Assembly (NCBI GenBank): GCA_025024175.1
Contig: QCXZ01000041.1
Location: forward strand, 18,409,786 to 18,473,785
DNA length: 64,000 bases
Reading direction: 5' to 3'
DNA from: Rhyzopertha dominica
Lineage: Eukaryota; Arthropoda; Insecta; Coleoptera; Bostrichidae
Numbering within the stretch: position 1 is the stretch's first letter; each line of letters begins with the position of its first letter. This document shows, one piece after another, positions 1 to 11,983 of the stretch. The position numbers and the translations under genes are program-made. The notes under the pieces are model-generated. The model was not told where the DNA came from, made no database searches, and was given only the letters and a program-made list of their open reading frames with translations.

Positions 1-1190
1 ACATTGTAAATTCGATGTTAATTTATTGACTAAATAACCATTTTACGAAAAAAAAATGAATAATACGGGTCATTTATNTTTTTTATCAAACTCGGTATTT
101 AAAAACAAAATTGTAGAAAACTTTATTATTTGTTGAAGATGGTTAATAGTAATAATAATAAATTAAATTGCAAGTGAATCAAACAGTATACTCCAATCTA
201 CATTGCTGACGAGTAACAGCAAAGACGGTTTCATACACAATTTTACAAACATTTATTTTAGACATCGTATAGATATGTTCCAAAAGTAATATTAACGCGC
301 ACCTTTTGGCTAAACAAGACACCTTATACGTTCAGATGAGTATTGGGACAACCCCATTATTTTGTGACTAGACTCGCAGTCCTGCATAGTAAAAACAAAA
401 AAAAGTCTATTACTAAAAATGGATTACAATATATTCTCAAAAATACCATTCAAAGGTCCCATAGAAAAATCAAGGAGTGGATAATGCAATAATCAAGCTA
501 ACTATTTTATTTAACTACTATCTGTTGAACAAACTGACTGCATTGGTGCTTTATGAACCAGTGTAAGATAGACATGATTTAAAAGGTGGGGGGAGTATTT
601 CATTCACCATTAAGGGCGAATGTTTTTACATGTTAAAAGAATTGTGACTTGCTGCTTTATTTCATTTGATACACAAATCAAATACTACTACAAATAAAAA
701 TATGACGATCGTCAGATGATATACTAAAATTTATAAGAGACTACCACCACTAGCCAAGAGAAAAAATTTACTATTCATTTTAAAAATTTTAAAGCCTTTT
801 TTTCTTAGTTGCTGATCGTCCCCACGTTGGCATCCAAATTTCGCGACACCATCATTTTCTTTTGGTTGAATTAAGTAATTAATTAGTGAAGACTGTTCTG
901 TAGGTAAAAGTAGCAATCAAGGTAAAACGTTCCACGCACTATAATGGGAAGAAATGTATTAAATATGAAGCCTACTCGTCCTCTCAATCTCAGCAGCAAT
1001 TTTGAATAATTATATATTTTAATAGTAGAAAACCTTATACACTATTGAGGGAACTGAAATATGCGTAAAACCTTAACTGAATATTATCAGAAATAGTATA
1101 TTTGCAAATGTCCTTACTCGCTCCTCTGGGCTAACCCTAAGAACGAGTGCCCCATAAAACAATCTCAACTAGAGCTTCCAAATAACCACA
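1..1190. other. AT-rich DNA, no feature seen
   Basis: AT-rich sequence with short homopolymers. I see no convincing coding frame, repeat or RNA gene. Confidence 0.5.
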
Positions 1191-1194
1191 GTCT

Positions 1195-1570
1195 GGCACT
1201 ATTTACTTTCGAAAACCCGTGATTTACAGCTTTGCATTATTTTAGACGGCTTAATTAAGTTTTACCTTAATTTATGGACGCTACTGTTTTCCTGCGCCGC
1301 ATATATTAGATTATTTTGAGGCTGGAGAAAGGTTATATTTAATTCACGACTCGCTTGGCGGTTGGCGCGCGGGAATATTAATTTTGCCTAAAAAAATCAT
1401 AACCGTCGCCAGTATAATGAAGCTTATGATGAACATCTCCTTAGTCCTGATTATCTCGAGGTCATTATTAAAGTAAGATGTTTAATGTGTGCTAAACGAT
1501 GCCCATTCATTGTCCGCTTAGTAAGGAGCCTTTGTAATAATTATCGCCGCGGAAAATTTTCTCAGTGGGA
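1195..1570. promoter_or_regulatory. GC-richer patch with homeodomain-like cores (possible enhancer)
   Basis: Within AT-rich DNA this patch contains TTAATTAAG, TTTATGG, CATTGT and CCTTTGT cores, interrupted by CpG-rich stretches such as GGCGGTTGGCGCGCGGG. There is no long open frame. Alternating homeodomain/SOX-like cores and CpG patches are common in insect cis-regulatory DNA, but such short cores also occur by chance. Regulatory function is inference. Confidence 0.25.
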
Positions 1571-1949
1571 AAGATGTAATATTGCACAAAGTAGATAGAT
1601 GTCCATACACGGTACTCTAAAGTCTATAATAAAACAAACTTGCGTCGGATGTGTTGCCATTAATATGAGAAACAAAGCTTAATGGTTAACTCTACGATAG
1701 TGTTGCCAATGGTTGGGGTTACACGAAACACATCAGTTAAAACAACAGTAACCGCAATAACTGGGATTGGTCTAGCGTAGGGATATAAAACATGCATACT
1801 ACCTATTAAAAAATGCATTTGGTTATTATTATAAATATTCAATACTGTTATTTTATATTTTTTATAGATTGCTGGACTGCGAAATATATCCCAACTTTTA
1901 ACATTTAATTACTACTAGGTTTAACGGATTTGTTTATACATTAGAAATA

Positions 1950-2287
1950 CAGGCTTTCTATAAATGATCCATGCATCCTGGGCGCTTATGGAAATTATCA
2001 ATTAAATCAATTTGCTGCCTCTCACGTGACGTATATTTGTCATGTGTATTCTAATATTAGAAAATGGCTGGTAGTGTGTATTTTCAACATGTTCTGTAGT
2101 GTTTTGTGGGATAATTAACTTTAAGGTTGCAGAAATATTACATTTTGGAGCTAGGGGGTGACATTGATTTGCAGTCTTTAACTATTATCGCCGTGCATAT
2201 TGTAGCTTGGCAACAGTTACAAAAAGGCGGCACAGACTTCATGAATCAACGCCGCCCGCGTTGCATAAATTATTTATAAAAACCCTG
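1950..2287 (+). mobile_element. TA-flanked MITE, family A, copy 1
   Basis: The element is about 338 bp and flanked by TA on both sides. Its ends are inverted repeats of about 28 bp: it starts CAGGCTTTCTATAAATGAT and ends ATTATTTATAAAAACCCTG. Internal landmarks shared with the copies at 16.9 and 21.0 kb are GGATAATTAACTTTAAGG, TTGTAGCTTGGCARCAG and AAAAAGGCGGCAC. It has no coding capacity. The TA flank and CAGG termini fit a non-autonomous derivative of a Tc1/mariner-type transposon. Confidence 0.8.
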
Positions 2288-2589
2288 TACAATGTTCCTC
2301 TATTTTTGGCGGGGTCGCAACTATATTTTTGCAATGTTTTAATGTGTGTATTGGCGGTAAAGAAGTTTATTTGATATCTGATTTTCTAAAAGTGCTTGAT
2401 GTAACCAACAAAAAAGCCTTTTAGATATAAAAGTTAAACCAAAACAGCATACCATGAAATACGAAATGAAAATTAAGGTAGACACGAAAACGCTAAACAA
2501 AAGCCTTTTTGCGATATTAATACTTGTTATATTCGTTGTAGCAAAAGTTGCATGCTTTCAGTTTGAGCTGTCTGTAAACAAAAAACTAA

Positions 2590-3010
2590 TTGAATAAATG
2601 ATTACCCAAGCCGCCTCTGTAATTCCGTCGTTGGAAAATAACATTTGGAGTGGGCATTAGTAGTCCGCAATTTCGTACCAGTTATTATACTAATCCGTCC
2701 GTCGGCAAATTCTTTCAAGAGAATTCGTTAGCGAGGTCGAACTGGCGGAGGCGCCGGCAGATAATCTCTAAACTTTTTGCGCGTATAATTAATTCTCAAA
2801 CTTTCCGATCATCCCGTAAAAAATACCGCCATCTATTGTGCTGTTTAATTGAATTTCGACTAATTCTCATGGTCGAACTTTTTCAATAAACCCTACAATC
2901 CGTGCCAAAGACGCTTGAGTGGCCACGAGGAAACTCGAAGCAAGCTCGATCTCTTGGGAAAAAGGAAGTTAACCGCGACCCTTCATTGCTTAACGGCACC
3001 TAAAAACATA
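2590..3010. other. GC-richer unique segment, possible conserved non-coding element
   Basis: Locally higher GC content with CpG-rich words (GGAGGCGCCGGCAG near 2745) and AT cores (TATAATTAATTCTC). A 79-codon plus-strand frame (2650-2889) crosses it, but its translation shows no family motif and its composition does not look like protein. I treat it as non-coding; function is unknown. Confidence 0.25.
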
Positions 3011-3119
3011 TCCAACGTAAAGGTCTAGTATAGGTGCGGTTGAGCATTTAATTAACAATTCACCATTCTTCAAAGGGCGGATGTGCAAAATTATAAATAA
3101 ATTTAAGTACAGGGCTGGC

Positions 3120-3620
3120 TAGGTCAAACCCACGTATTACTAATGTAGGTATTGTTGCGCGTCTGCGCCATCTGTGGACGGGAGTTATAGGCGTGTGGAT
3201 GCGGTGTTGTAGGACTGCAGGTACTGATCCTAGCTACAAACAGGTGACAGGAAATGTCAATACCAAGGTCGATACNCTCCAGAGGATTTGATTTCGCGAA
3301 GTTTCGAGAACGCCTGGAAGGTGTCGCTNCTGGAATGTTCGATGCGGAGGAGGGTGGGGGGGTTAAATAACCCGATAGAGAAGCGCGGAAGTTCTGAATT
3401 CGAATAGCGATTATCAAGCGAGTGAAAGGCTTAGTAAACAGGTGTCTTTAGTGCAAGTATGGCGGTGTAAATGAATAGTGTTAAAGCAGTAGTGTTTTGA
3501 ACTGGTTGTGTTTAGACTTGGTGTATTTGATACTCGTATTCTAAATAAAAGGATTTAAGTCAGAAATCCGTAACTAAAATCCGTAACTGTTGGACTAAAC
3601 ATGGCCGGCGTACCGTAGGT
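3120..3620. other. G/CpG-rich patch, unassigned
   Basis: GC-rich stretch with two ambiguous bases. It includes GCGCGTCTGCGCCATCTGTG near 3156, a G-run near 3352 and an AATAAA signal near 3543. It could be a promoter, a solo LTR or another repeat. I found no matching second copy in the window, so it stays unassigned. Confidence 0.2.
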
Positions 3621-3929
3621 AGTCAACGGTACGTTGAAGGTAAATATTTTATGATTTTAAACGCTTTATTTGTATGTCATGATAGTGTTTTCAATTTTTG
3701 TTCCTTCATCGACAAGAGCACTGGCAATGGCGACGCGAAAAAAGTACAAATAAGAACAATTTTTAGCCAACAACTTTATTTCTTTTACTAGTATGGCAAA
3801 AACAGTTCTATGTAAGCGGAACGCTAATTAACAAAAGAAGTTTCTTACACTCTTCTTGTAAAATGTATACTTTTGGAGTAGCAGTCGCATAAAGTCGGTC
3901 AAATACTGCACTACTGCACTATCATGCAG

Positions 3930-4204
3930 TAATGAATCCGTTATGGTAGTTGGCCAAGACGTCGGCCCCGGCTTCATCTCTATCAAATGTTTATCTATTA
4001 AAACCAGGAAAAGGGAAAATACAGAACATGATTAACTCTCCTCAATGTTTTAAACATTCAAAAGAAGTTACAGAGCACATACTATTTGTCCACGCCTTCA
4101 GCGGCTGCTATACAACATCGACAACATTCAGGCAGGAAAAAAAAGGAGCTTCTGAAAACAGCCAGGAAAGTTATTACCAAAGTCTTGTGCAGTCAAAACA
4201 ATGA
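3930..4204 (+). pseudogene. Remnant of a multiplied arthropod protein family with HAFSGC motif
   Basis: The frame reads VHAFSGCYTTSTTFRQEKKG about two thirds of the way along, preceded by VYLLKPGKGK. A short VMVVGQDV stretch lies just upstream in another frame, so a frameshift is present. From memory, the pattern HAF(S/T)GCDTTS..F..GK is typical of large uncharacterised proteins, repeated many times in arthropod and cnidarian genomes. Those proteins have a nuclease-like (PIN/FEN-type) core and end in a cysteine-rich CXC region. Here the usual Asp after GC is Tyr. Related cysteine-rich tail sequence follows at 4360. The copy is dead. Confidence 0.5.
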
Positions 4205-4359
4205 CTTCATTTCTTGAACGAATGCTGGTTCCAATGCTTTGCAAAATCAATATGCAAGAGTGCTTGCAATCTTGCCTAGTTGCCACAGCAGAAGCATCGC
4301 CACAACAATCCTTTCGAGCCTACCGTCAGGTGCAACAGTAGCATAGCAATAGAAAGAAT

Positions 4360-4656
4360 CCGCAGGTTTGGGGTTGGAAAAATACTGCAAACGTACTGGC
4401 GCCTATTTCCACTCTGAATCATGCTGCTCCGTAAGAGCTCTTAATGACGATTTCTTACAAACGCACTAAAGACTGTACGGCAGCTTGTAGCTGCAGAAAA
4501 ACTGATTCGCGTTGTTCATCAATATGCGGAAACTGTCCAGCCCAATCGTGTACTAACCTTGAAATTCAGGAAGGTACTGTGGACTATGACAAACAAATCG
4601 ACATACAGTTTGAACAATTTGTAGCCGATGACTTCACTGATTCTAATAGCGACTAA
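4360..4656 (+). pseudogene. CXC-type cysteine-rich tail, copy 1 (same element as 3930-4204)
   Basis: A 99-codon frame broken by one stop (TAA near codon 26) starts PQVWGWKNTANVLAPIST, then HAAP-stop-ELLMTISYKRTKDC. A cysteine cluster follows: C.AACSCRK...C...C..C....C.N. The tail is acidic (ADDFTDSNSD). Spacing and order match the C-terminal cysteine region I recall behind the HAFSGC core in the same family. One expected Cys is Tyr (ISYKR instead of ISCK). The stop, the missing Cys and the frameshifted upstream part indicate a decayed copy of a multiplied element-like gene, not a working host gene. Confidence 0.5.
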
Positions 4657-4743
4657 GAAGATGTGCTTCCTTAAATGATATAGGGCACCAGCCAAAACAG
4701 ACCTCTCTTTAGCAGCACCGCTTCCAATCGTTCATGAGGTCAG

Positions 4744-4768
4744 AAATAAATAATAAATAAATAAATAA
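4744..4768. repeat. (AATA)n microsatellite
   Basis: Short run of AAATAAATAATAAATAAATA type between the two CXC remnants. It may mark the poly-A or simple tail of the first one. Confidence 0.6.
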
Positions 4769-4833
4769 GCCTGACATCAGCTTCCTTCGACCAATTGAGA
4801 GCGCAGTTAAACAGCAGGTGCCGGCGCACCTAC

Positions 4834-5157
4834 AACCAAACGCAGCAGTAGCTCGGAAATGAGCTGCCCTCTCATGAGTCCGGACAGAAACATACAAGAG
4901 GTAAGCTGGTGCCAATTTCAACGGAAGATATAGCAGCATCCGAGGTCATACTGAAAATGATATCTTGTCGCTGCACTAAGGATGGTGGTAGCGACAAATG
5001 TGGATGCCGGAAAGCAATGCTGAACCCTTCTGCGGCGTGCGTCCACTGCCAAGACAATTCCCTCAATGGCCTGCCTACTAACAAAGAGGACGAGGATGAA
5101 GACTACATAGAATCCCTTCAGCAAGCCCGACCACCACCGAATATAAGGCTGTCATGA
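4834..5157 (+). pseudogene. CXC-type cysteine-rich tail, copy 2 (different subfamily)
   Basis: A 108-codon frame with an early in-frame TAG carries KLVPISTEDIAASEVILKMI. It continues with SCRCTKD...KCGCRKAML...AAC.HC, then an acidic NKEDEDEDY stretch. The layout (VPIST.D.AA.E.ILKMISC.C) parallels the remnant at 4360, but the residues differ clearly. It is therefore a second, independently derived member and not a duplication of the first. One of the expected later cysteines is Pro. No start or upstream core can be traced in frame, so it is a 5'-truncated pseudogene. Confidence 0.5.
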
Positions 5158-5457
5158 ACTAAGAACCCTTGCCACGACCCTCACGTCCAAATGGGATGAA
5201 AACGTAAGACTAAGGTTGAGAATTATTGACGGTAGGAGCAATGATAATCGTTGAAATCCAATAAAAATCTTTATATTCTTGAATAAAATTCAATTCCCAC
5301 ACTTCCTCTAAGACAGTTTCTTTCTCAGATTAATAGTAATAACTCATTTGAAGGAATGGTTTTTTCGTTTTTTTTTTGTTTTCAATACAAAGTAGTTCTA
5401 AAATGTTTGCGAATTCGAAATCAGTATAAACCTAGAATAAAAGTTGTAGATATTGTA

Positions 5458-5716
5458 GATTCATGCAACGCGGGCGGCGTTGATTTTTGAATTCTCTGTG
5501 CCGCTTTCTGCAACCTTAAAGTTAATTATCCCACAGAACACTACAGAATATGTTGAAAACACACTCGCAGGTATTTTCTCATTAAAATATATCAAATAAT
5601 TTAAAAATCGACAGATGACAAGTAAACGTCACATTATTAAGAGGTGGCAAATTGATTTAATCAATCGATAATTTCCATAAGCACCCTGAATGCATTAATC
5701 ATTTATAGAGACCCTG
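5458..5716 (-). mobile_element. TA-flanked MITE, family A, copy 2 (internally deleted)
   Basis: Reverse-complement copy of family A. Its outer end is intact at 5716 (CAGGGTCTCTATAAATGAT on the minus strand, followed by TA). The other end is lost beyond GTTGCATGAATC. An internal stretch of roughly 85 bp, present between GGTTGCAGAAA and GCGGCAC in the other copies, is missing. Confidence 0.7.
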
Positions 5717-5719
5717 TAC

Positions 5720-7950
5720 TTATGTTTATTGTCAAATAACAACATAGTAGATAAAGAATAAAAAAATTCAAACTCGTTTTATTCATTTTCATCAATTAAA
5801 GACAATTTAAACTTTTATGCAAATTTCAAGAACTTCTCAAAACTTCGCTGTCGCTGGGGCAGTATGAAGCAATTGAATTCAGCAACTATTGGTATTATTG
5901 TACTTCTATACAGCATGCATCAAGCGGTGGTCGAAAACAAATTCCATGAAATGTATGCAAGACAGCAGATGCCCTAAGTGCCATCTAAGCGGAACTCTGC
6001 GAGCTAGGTGACCTACCTTATAACTGGGATAGACACCGACCTACTGTAGGGTCAGAGTGGAATGACCAAATTCAATGAAAAGCAGTTAGAACAACGTTGT
6101 TGAATATATAGCCTTTGGGGTAGTACAGAGCAATTCTATGTAACATCTTTTCTGCAATGACAGAAACTGAATTTCGTAAACCTTAAAAAATTTAAACCAC
6201 CCTAATGTAGCTATGATTCCAACCACTAATGACCACGTATAACGAATACAGCATGCGCCAGATTAGTCCAAGAACTAAACACTATTTCTGACAGGCCTAC
6301 TAAGTTGCTAATCTAAAGAAGTGTTAATAATCTGTGGTTACGCTATATTCTGCTCATTTTCCATACTCTCCAGACTTTACATAGCTGTTCAAGAACTACT
6401 TTGTGATGTTTCGCTCACTATAATTGACGCACTAATTAGAAAGGGTGCTGCATGTAATATTTTTGGAAATTAAAATTTTATACATCGCTCTTTCCAAAAA
6501 AATTCAAGTCCATAATGATAAGTAAACTTTGCTGTACTAAGTCGTTTTCACAATTTTCAATAGCATAAATTGGTAATTTCTGCTTAAGTAGATATGTATT
6601 TTCTAGCTGGCATTTGCTTGTTCCTTTTTCATTTATCAGATATGTTGTGTACGCTACATTGAGAAGCACGGTTCACCGTAATAAGGAGTTCTAGCTCTTT
6701 GAAAACAGAAAGATAAAAGCTGATGTTACAAGAAGAGCACTTCTAAGTGCACGTTTAGGTACTTTATAAATATAAAATCTTGTGTTTCCTTGCTCTTATA
6801 AGACAACAAGGAACAAAGAACTTTTGTTGCTTTTGTGTGCTTGACATTTAGCAATGAACATACAGATAACTGTACTCAAAAGGATAACGATATTTGTAAT
6901 ATGCCATGCTACAAAAATCACCCTCATTAGAAAGAGGATGGATAGAGGTTTCGGAAGTCACCGGCAGATGGAAATAAATATTTTTTTCTTTTTTTGTTCA
7001 TTTTTTTTATTATCTTATTCAGAGTGAAACGCATAAGAACGATCATGCAATAGGAGGAAGTGACATAAGAATATAAGTATTTCAATGTGCTCTGAACAGT
7101 TACAACACGGAATAGGTTAGGTGCTCTATTTTTAAAATTAAGTACTGTTTCACAAGTTTCATTTCAATTTAGATGTTTCATAGTTTAAGTTTTGCTAAAT
7201 CGTTCAATCTGGCAAAACTTTGGGTCACTTAGAACAGAAAAACAAATAAATGTGAGGTAGTACTTAGATTCTTAATTAATATATTATGATAAGCATTTTT
7301 ATTATACGGTAATTTTATACATATGATGATAAACAAAACTGAACAGTTGGTATTTGTATACTATTATAAAGCAGGATAAAATATCAAAATATTAGGATAA
7401 TTATATTTACATATGAAATCAAAGACTCGATTTCAACGAAAAATGCAGCTCATAGATACAGTTCATAAGATAGACCGAAACTAGTTCAATTTTACGAAAA
7501 CAAAATGTTCAAATAATCTTAAAAATACAAAGCCAACTATGTACCATTTTAATTAATTTAATTGAACGTTATAAGTGGCGATTAGTTCGATATGCATAGT
7601 CCAAAATGCAAAAGTTTATAAACAGCATTAAAGTTATCGCAAGAAGCGGGTGTCTTAGGGGTATTCCTTAATGCCAAAATAAACAAAAAACTTATGCGGA
7701 CAACTCACTTGGTTTTTACCCCTATCATTAAGATTACGCTATACAACGCTACGACGCTAAGCTACTATAAACCCTACCTGCTCAAATTAAGCGTATGGCT
7801 TAAAACGTAAAGCAGAAGCGACATCTAAGTTTAATAACATCCAACAGAAGGAAAAAACTATTCATCTAACTCTTAAATGGTGCGTCTATACTAGGTACAT
7901 AACACAGGGAACATAAGATTCCAAGTATTCTATTCTTGTAAAGCTTACCC
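5720..7950. other. AT-rich DNA, no feature seen
   Basis: Long AT-rich stretch. Short frames on both strands look random. No repeat shared with the rest of the window was found. Confidence 0.45.
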
Positions 7951-7959
7951 AATGTAAGA

Positions 7960-8240
7960 AACGGCTAGCCGTCTTGCCCTTTGGAGGGCGGAAAGAAGGG
8001 CGTAGGCCCAATCGGAAGAATCGTTAAAACTTCATTAGCCCAAGACGTCGGACGAGGCATAATCGCTTTGATTCCAGGAAAATTAGTTAATTAATAATAA
8101 AACACTTGTTTGAAAAGAGCCTAGACGCTATTCGGAGATTAATTCAAAAAAAGACGCGGCAGAGGAAATTAAGAGGCGCTCAGCGTAAATGGCTACGTTA
8201 CGGAACTGAATATAAAATAAAGCGAGACTTACCCCTGATT
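7960..8240. other. GC-richer island, possible conserved non-coding element
   Basis: CpG-containing patch (GGAGGGCGGAAAGAAGGGCG, CAAGACGTCGGACGAGGC, AAAGACGCGGCAGAGG) around a TTAATTAATAATAA core, between AT-rich flanks. No coding signal. Regulatory role is a guess. Confidence 0.2.
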
Positions 8241-9170
8241 GGAAATGATTAACCTTTGCAGAAATCTCAACGTTGGGTACTCACCTGAAACAGAATAAAG
8301 GTTGTTTATGCAAATTTGTTATGAATTAATTAAACAGTAATGAATTTGTCGTCCTAATCTTAACGTGTTTAAAATAAAAATAAAAGTTTTCTACAAGTCT
8401 TTGTAACTTCCAAAACAGCGGCCCTGTGGCCTTTCCACAGTGGACCGCAATACTTAATATATAATATCTAATTAAATATCGTTGAACGTTAAATGAAATT
8501 CAAGTCAATTAACAATCATTTGAAAAAATTATAATAATATTTTACAGCAACTTAAGATAAATGCTTTCATATTTTAGTACCTAGGTAAAATAAAAAAATA
8601 AAACTTGATAATGGTTGATAATTGTTAAGCCTAGAGCTATCCAACAAGCCATCAAAGAGCCCGAGGAGTTGAGTGTCAGACACCATACAGTCGGACAAAA
8701 AGCGGACAGCAGCGCCCTTGCTTCATAAATGAAGTGATGAAGTGGAAAATGCATTAAAAAAAAAGAAAATTGCTGCCACTTAAAATCAGAGAAACATAGA
8801 AGCAAATTAACTACCGATCTTGTCAAGAGAATACAACACAAAAATAATAAATAGACATCCTTAAAAACTCCCCCAAACGATCAGTTCCGCTACTTGCCCT
8901 TACTTTATGATTACGCAGTGTTCTCTTGTGTATTATTCCGCGAATCAAAGGTTAGACCGGCCGTATTTCCGTTCTTCAGCTTTTTTAAGAGCTTTAGGTA
9001 CTTGTTCCTTAATATCAGAAATAGCAAAGCTATACAACGTATGTTTGTCAAATTGTTCGCTACTGATGAGAAGACAGCAAAAGAAGATAGGAAAAATTGA
9101 AGTCATGCTCCATAACGTTAAAGGGAGATGATTCCCCTTTTTACTATTCACAAAAAATCAGAAACTACCG
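8240..9170. other. AT-rich DNA, no feature seen
   Basis: Frames near 8581-9151 occur in several overlapping registers on both strands without family motifs. I regard them as chance. Confidence 0.4.
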
Positions 9171-9179
9171 GAATTAGAT

Positions 9180-9720
9180 TTTAGCTGACGTTGTAATACG
9201 CAACCCTGCGTTTTTGTTTTGTTTGTATAGTAGGTAGCAGTTAAAAGTAGGCGTAAGTGTTTGGTTAGGTAGATGTGTGTTGTCCGACGCGCGCATGCGA
9301 GATAGGGGGAGCAGTAGAAGAGGAAGATGGCGAGCTAACCTTAAAAAGTGAGGGGTGTTTGGAAAGCTTCTTCCAAAAGGAAGCCCGGTTCTTAGTTTTG
9401 CCTGACCGCAAAACGGGCGTAACGTCATACGTCACCTAGAGTGTTCGACCTGAGTAAAAATATAACTGATCAGTGCAACCGCTCAGAGAGCTGTTTTTCA
9501 ACGGATTCGTTAGTTCCTGCTCGTGGTGTGACTGCATTTGAGGTTGGAAACCGAAGCTAAGCGGACTGGATCCTTGGTGTGCAGCGAACAACACGCAGCG
9601 AGTTCGTGGTGTTGGACGGCTGGGTATGTTGGAGGNTTTTANGCATGATGGTTTTGGGCGTCGTTGAGACTCATCCTGCGAGGTATTGATGTGTGGGGTT
9701 CGTGTTTCCAATAACGTAAC
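9180..9720. other. GC-rich segment, unassigned (promoter or solo LTR?)
   Basis: A GC- and CpG-rich block with two ambiguous bases near 9640. It contains a TATAACTGATCAGTG word near 9469 and TGACGTTGTAATACG near 9183. A 91-codon minus frame crosses it without recognisable motifs. Possibly a promoter region or a lone LTR; no second copy in the window supports either. Confidence 0.2.
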
Positions 9721-11880
9721 GGAAAGTTCTGTTCATGGCGTTGGCGGACATTATTTGCTAAAAACATTTTGGCAACATGGTAATTAGTTTAGTTCTTATG
9801 TATGATTATCTCTAAACGTGCGCTGCCGCTCGGCGTAGTTCTTTGGTTTTTCTTGATAGGTATACCTGTTTGTTTTTAGAAATAAAAAGAGTAAGTATTA
9901 CAACGTTCAGCGCGAACCATATATTTCTTGTAGGCGGTGCTAATACCAGCTTTACAATTATTACTTCGAAAAGCGTCTGTATTCGTAAGCTCCTGGTAAT
10001 ACGCTGCTCATACATTTCCTAAAATTGCTAGACAGAGTTTGGTTTTGACCATGTAAGTTCAATATGCTACGGTTTTATATTATATCATTTATTTCCTAAA
10101 ATATATTAATAATATGGTATTAGTAGTCATACAATAATACGAGGATAACCCATCAATTGCTAACACAGTTGGCGTTAAAGATAAATGAAAATCTAATGTC
10201 ATTCAAAAGCGTAGTATTTAATATTAGCATATGCAAATTATCTTTTAGTGTATGTTAATTTCTTTTGTGATTCTATCAATATGAACAACAATTATTCAAG
10301 AACTGTAACAAAGTACCTCCATGAAAAAGATTGTCAACGCAAAACATGTTTTATAAAGATATGGTGGTATTTCTTGACTCAGCGCCTCATACCCGGTAAT
10401 CAAGGAAAGGTCAGAAGATTGTAAGCTAATGAAAAAGTTCTGTAAAAATGCTCCAGATACAAGAGATACCAAAAGTATGGTATTTAAACTGACGAGCCAG
10501 AATTCCGATTTTTTTTTGCAAGACGCGTTTCGATACCGTTTACCTGTCAGAAAACTATGTAGCAAAATCAATTTATTTTGTTCTACTCGTTATTATTGCT
10601 ATTATGTTTTATGTGAAGCAGAACAATTTTTGAACAAACTTAGTGAAGGAACGTAAATTAAATACCCCTACGTTTCTAAAATTAAATTAAAATATTTGAT
10701 AAAATTTTTAAGAGGAGTAACTCCAACCAAATGTACTGAAATGGCTTTCATGATGGAAAATAAAACTACTACACAACACTTTTATTTCAAAGCTCCAGTA
10801 AAAATGCGGCAATTACTATATGGTAGATATGAATGAAAACATAGAAAAGCCCAAAGGGGGAAATGGTAGAAACTAATGAAATAACTTTTATTGCCTGCCA
10901 TCAAAAGCTGGTGCTATTACGGTTGAATAGCATTATATCCACCAGCCTGCATGTATATAAAAAGCACGCCTCGTTATTACACAAAGCGAACAAATCTGCT
11001 TAATCAAATACTTCATTTCGTATTCCTTGTGTGGGAGTTGCACTCAGTGCTTTATTTGGTTCTCTCTTATTGCTCCTGCTGTGTCCTAAGTCCCAACATC
11101 AAAGCAAGCTCGTCAGTTTAAGAGCGAGCATGGCAATGCGCTAAGTGAAACTGCACTTGATCTTTTCGTAACAGCGCAACTCAAAGCAAAACTTGAGGTA
11201 TGGTGCTTACTAACTAATATTACATCCTATTTCGCACGAGTCATGTTCTAACTACTGATCGTGCACTAATTTGGTCGGATTTAAACATTTACAGGGAATA
11301 TATAGGTGCATAATAACTGGCATCTCTACCTGCTTAATACCCTACCATATGCAAAAACATGCAACGTTATTATCATTATGCACGTATGATATCAAAATCT
11401 GCAAGATAAACTAAATATATTTGTTTTTTGTAAAGAAAGATCCAAAATTTGGATATAATATTTACATGTAAATGATACTAAAAACTAGTATCCAACGGAA
11501 TGTTAGATTTCTATTTCGGCTAGTTTCAAGCTAAATTATTTCCGTTACCGAAACTGCGTTCATTTTTTCGTTAGTTCGTCGATTACACCCGTACGCGCTT
11601 TAACTTCTAACTTGCCCCGCCATCATCTGCCGCCAGGTAGTTCTAAAAATATTAATGTCCTAATCGTAACGGTAATGAACATCTACTAATGTAAGTAAGA
11701 ATTTAGATGGCAATGCCATCTGTCAGCATTACACTGACTTGATGACAAAGCCACCTAGCTGCCTTAACGGGTACTACTTCCTAAAGAAAGTGACCTGTAG
11801 CCTGACAAATTGGCATGCAACTTCATACTTCAATTTGACAGCAGGTCCCCACGGTACTTATTGCTAGCGGACAAGAACCG
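9720..11880. other. No clear feature; a TATATAAAAAG word at 10954
   Basis: AT-rich DNA. The TATA-like word near 10954 is followed by GC-richer sequence but by no open frame or clear initiator, so I do not call a promoter. Confidence 0.35.
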
Positions 11881-11886
11881 ACATAC

Positions 11887-11983
11887 ATTAAAATGCATGT
11901 CTATTTCGCTGTAATGACAGCGAAATAGATCTATCTGCAGTTAGTTGAGGTGCAGACAGCACAGCATAGACATGCATTTTAAT
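11887..11983. mobile_element. Foldback element, family B, copy 1
   Basis: The outer 18-bp arms ATTAAAATGCATGTCTAT (11887-11904) and ATAGACATGCATTTTAAT (11966-11983) are perfect inverted repeats. Inside lies a second hairpin, ATTTCGCTGT/ACAGCGAAAT. The inner words AGCGAAATAGATCTATCTG and GTGCAGACAGCACAGCATAG recur in the copy near 40.5 kb, so this is a dispersed family. It is non-coding and probably a short non-autonomous DNA transposon. Confidence 0.65.

Noticed and set aside
10954..10985. Promoter at TATATAAAAAG
   Set aside because: No initiator, no frame and no supporting elements; TATA-like words are expected in AT-rich DNA. The same applies to the words near 36260 and 39838.
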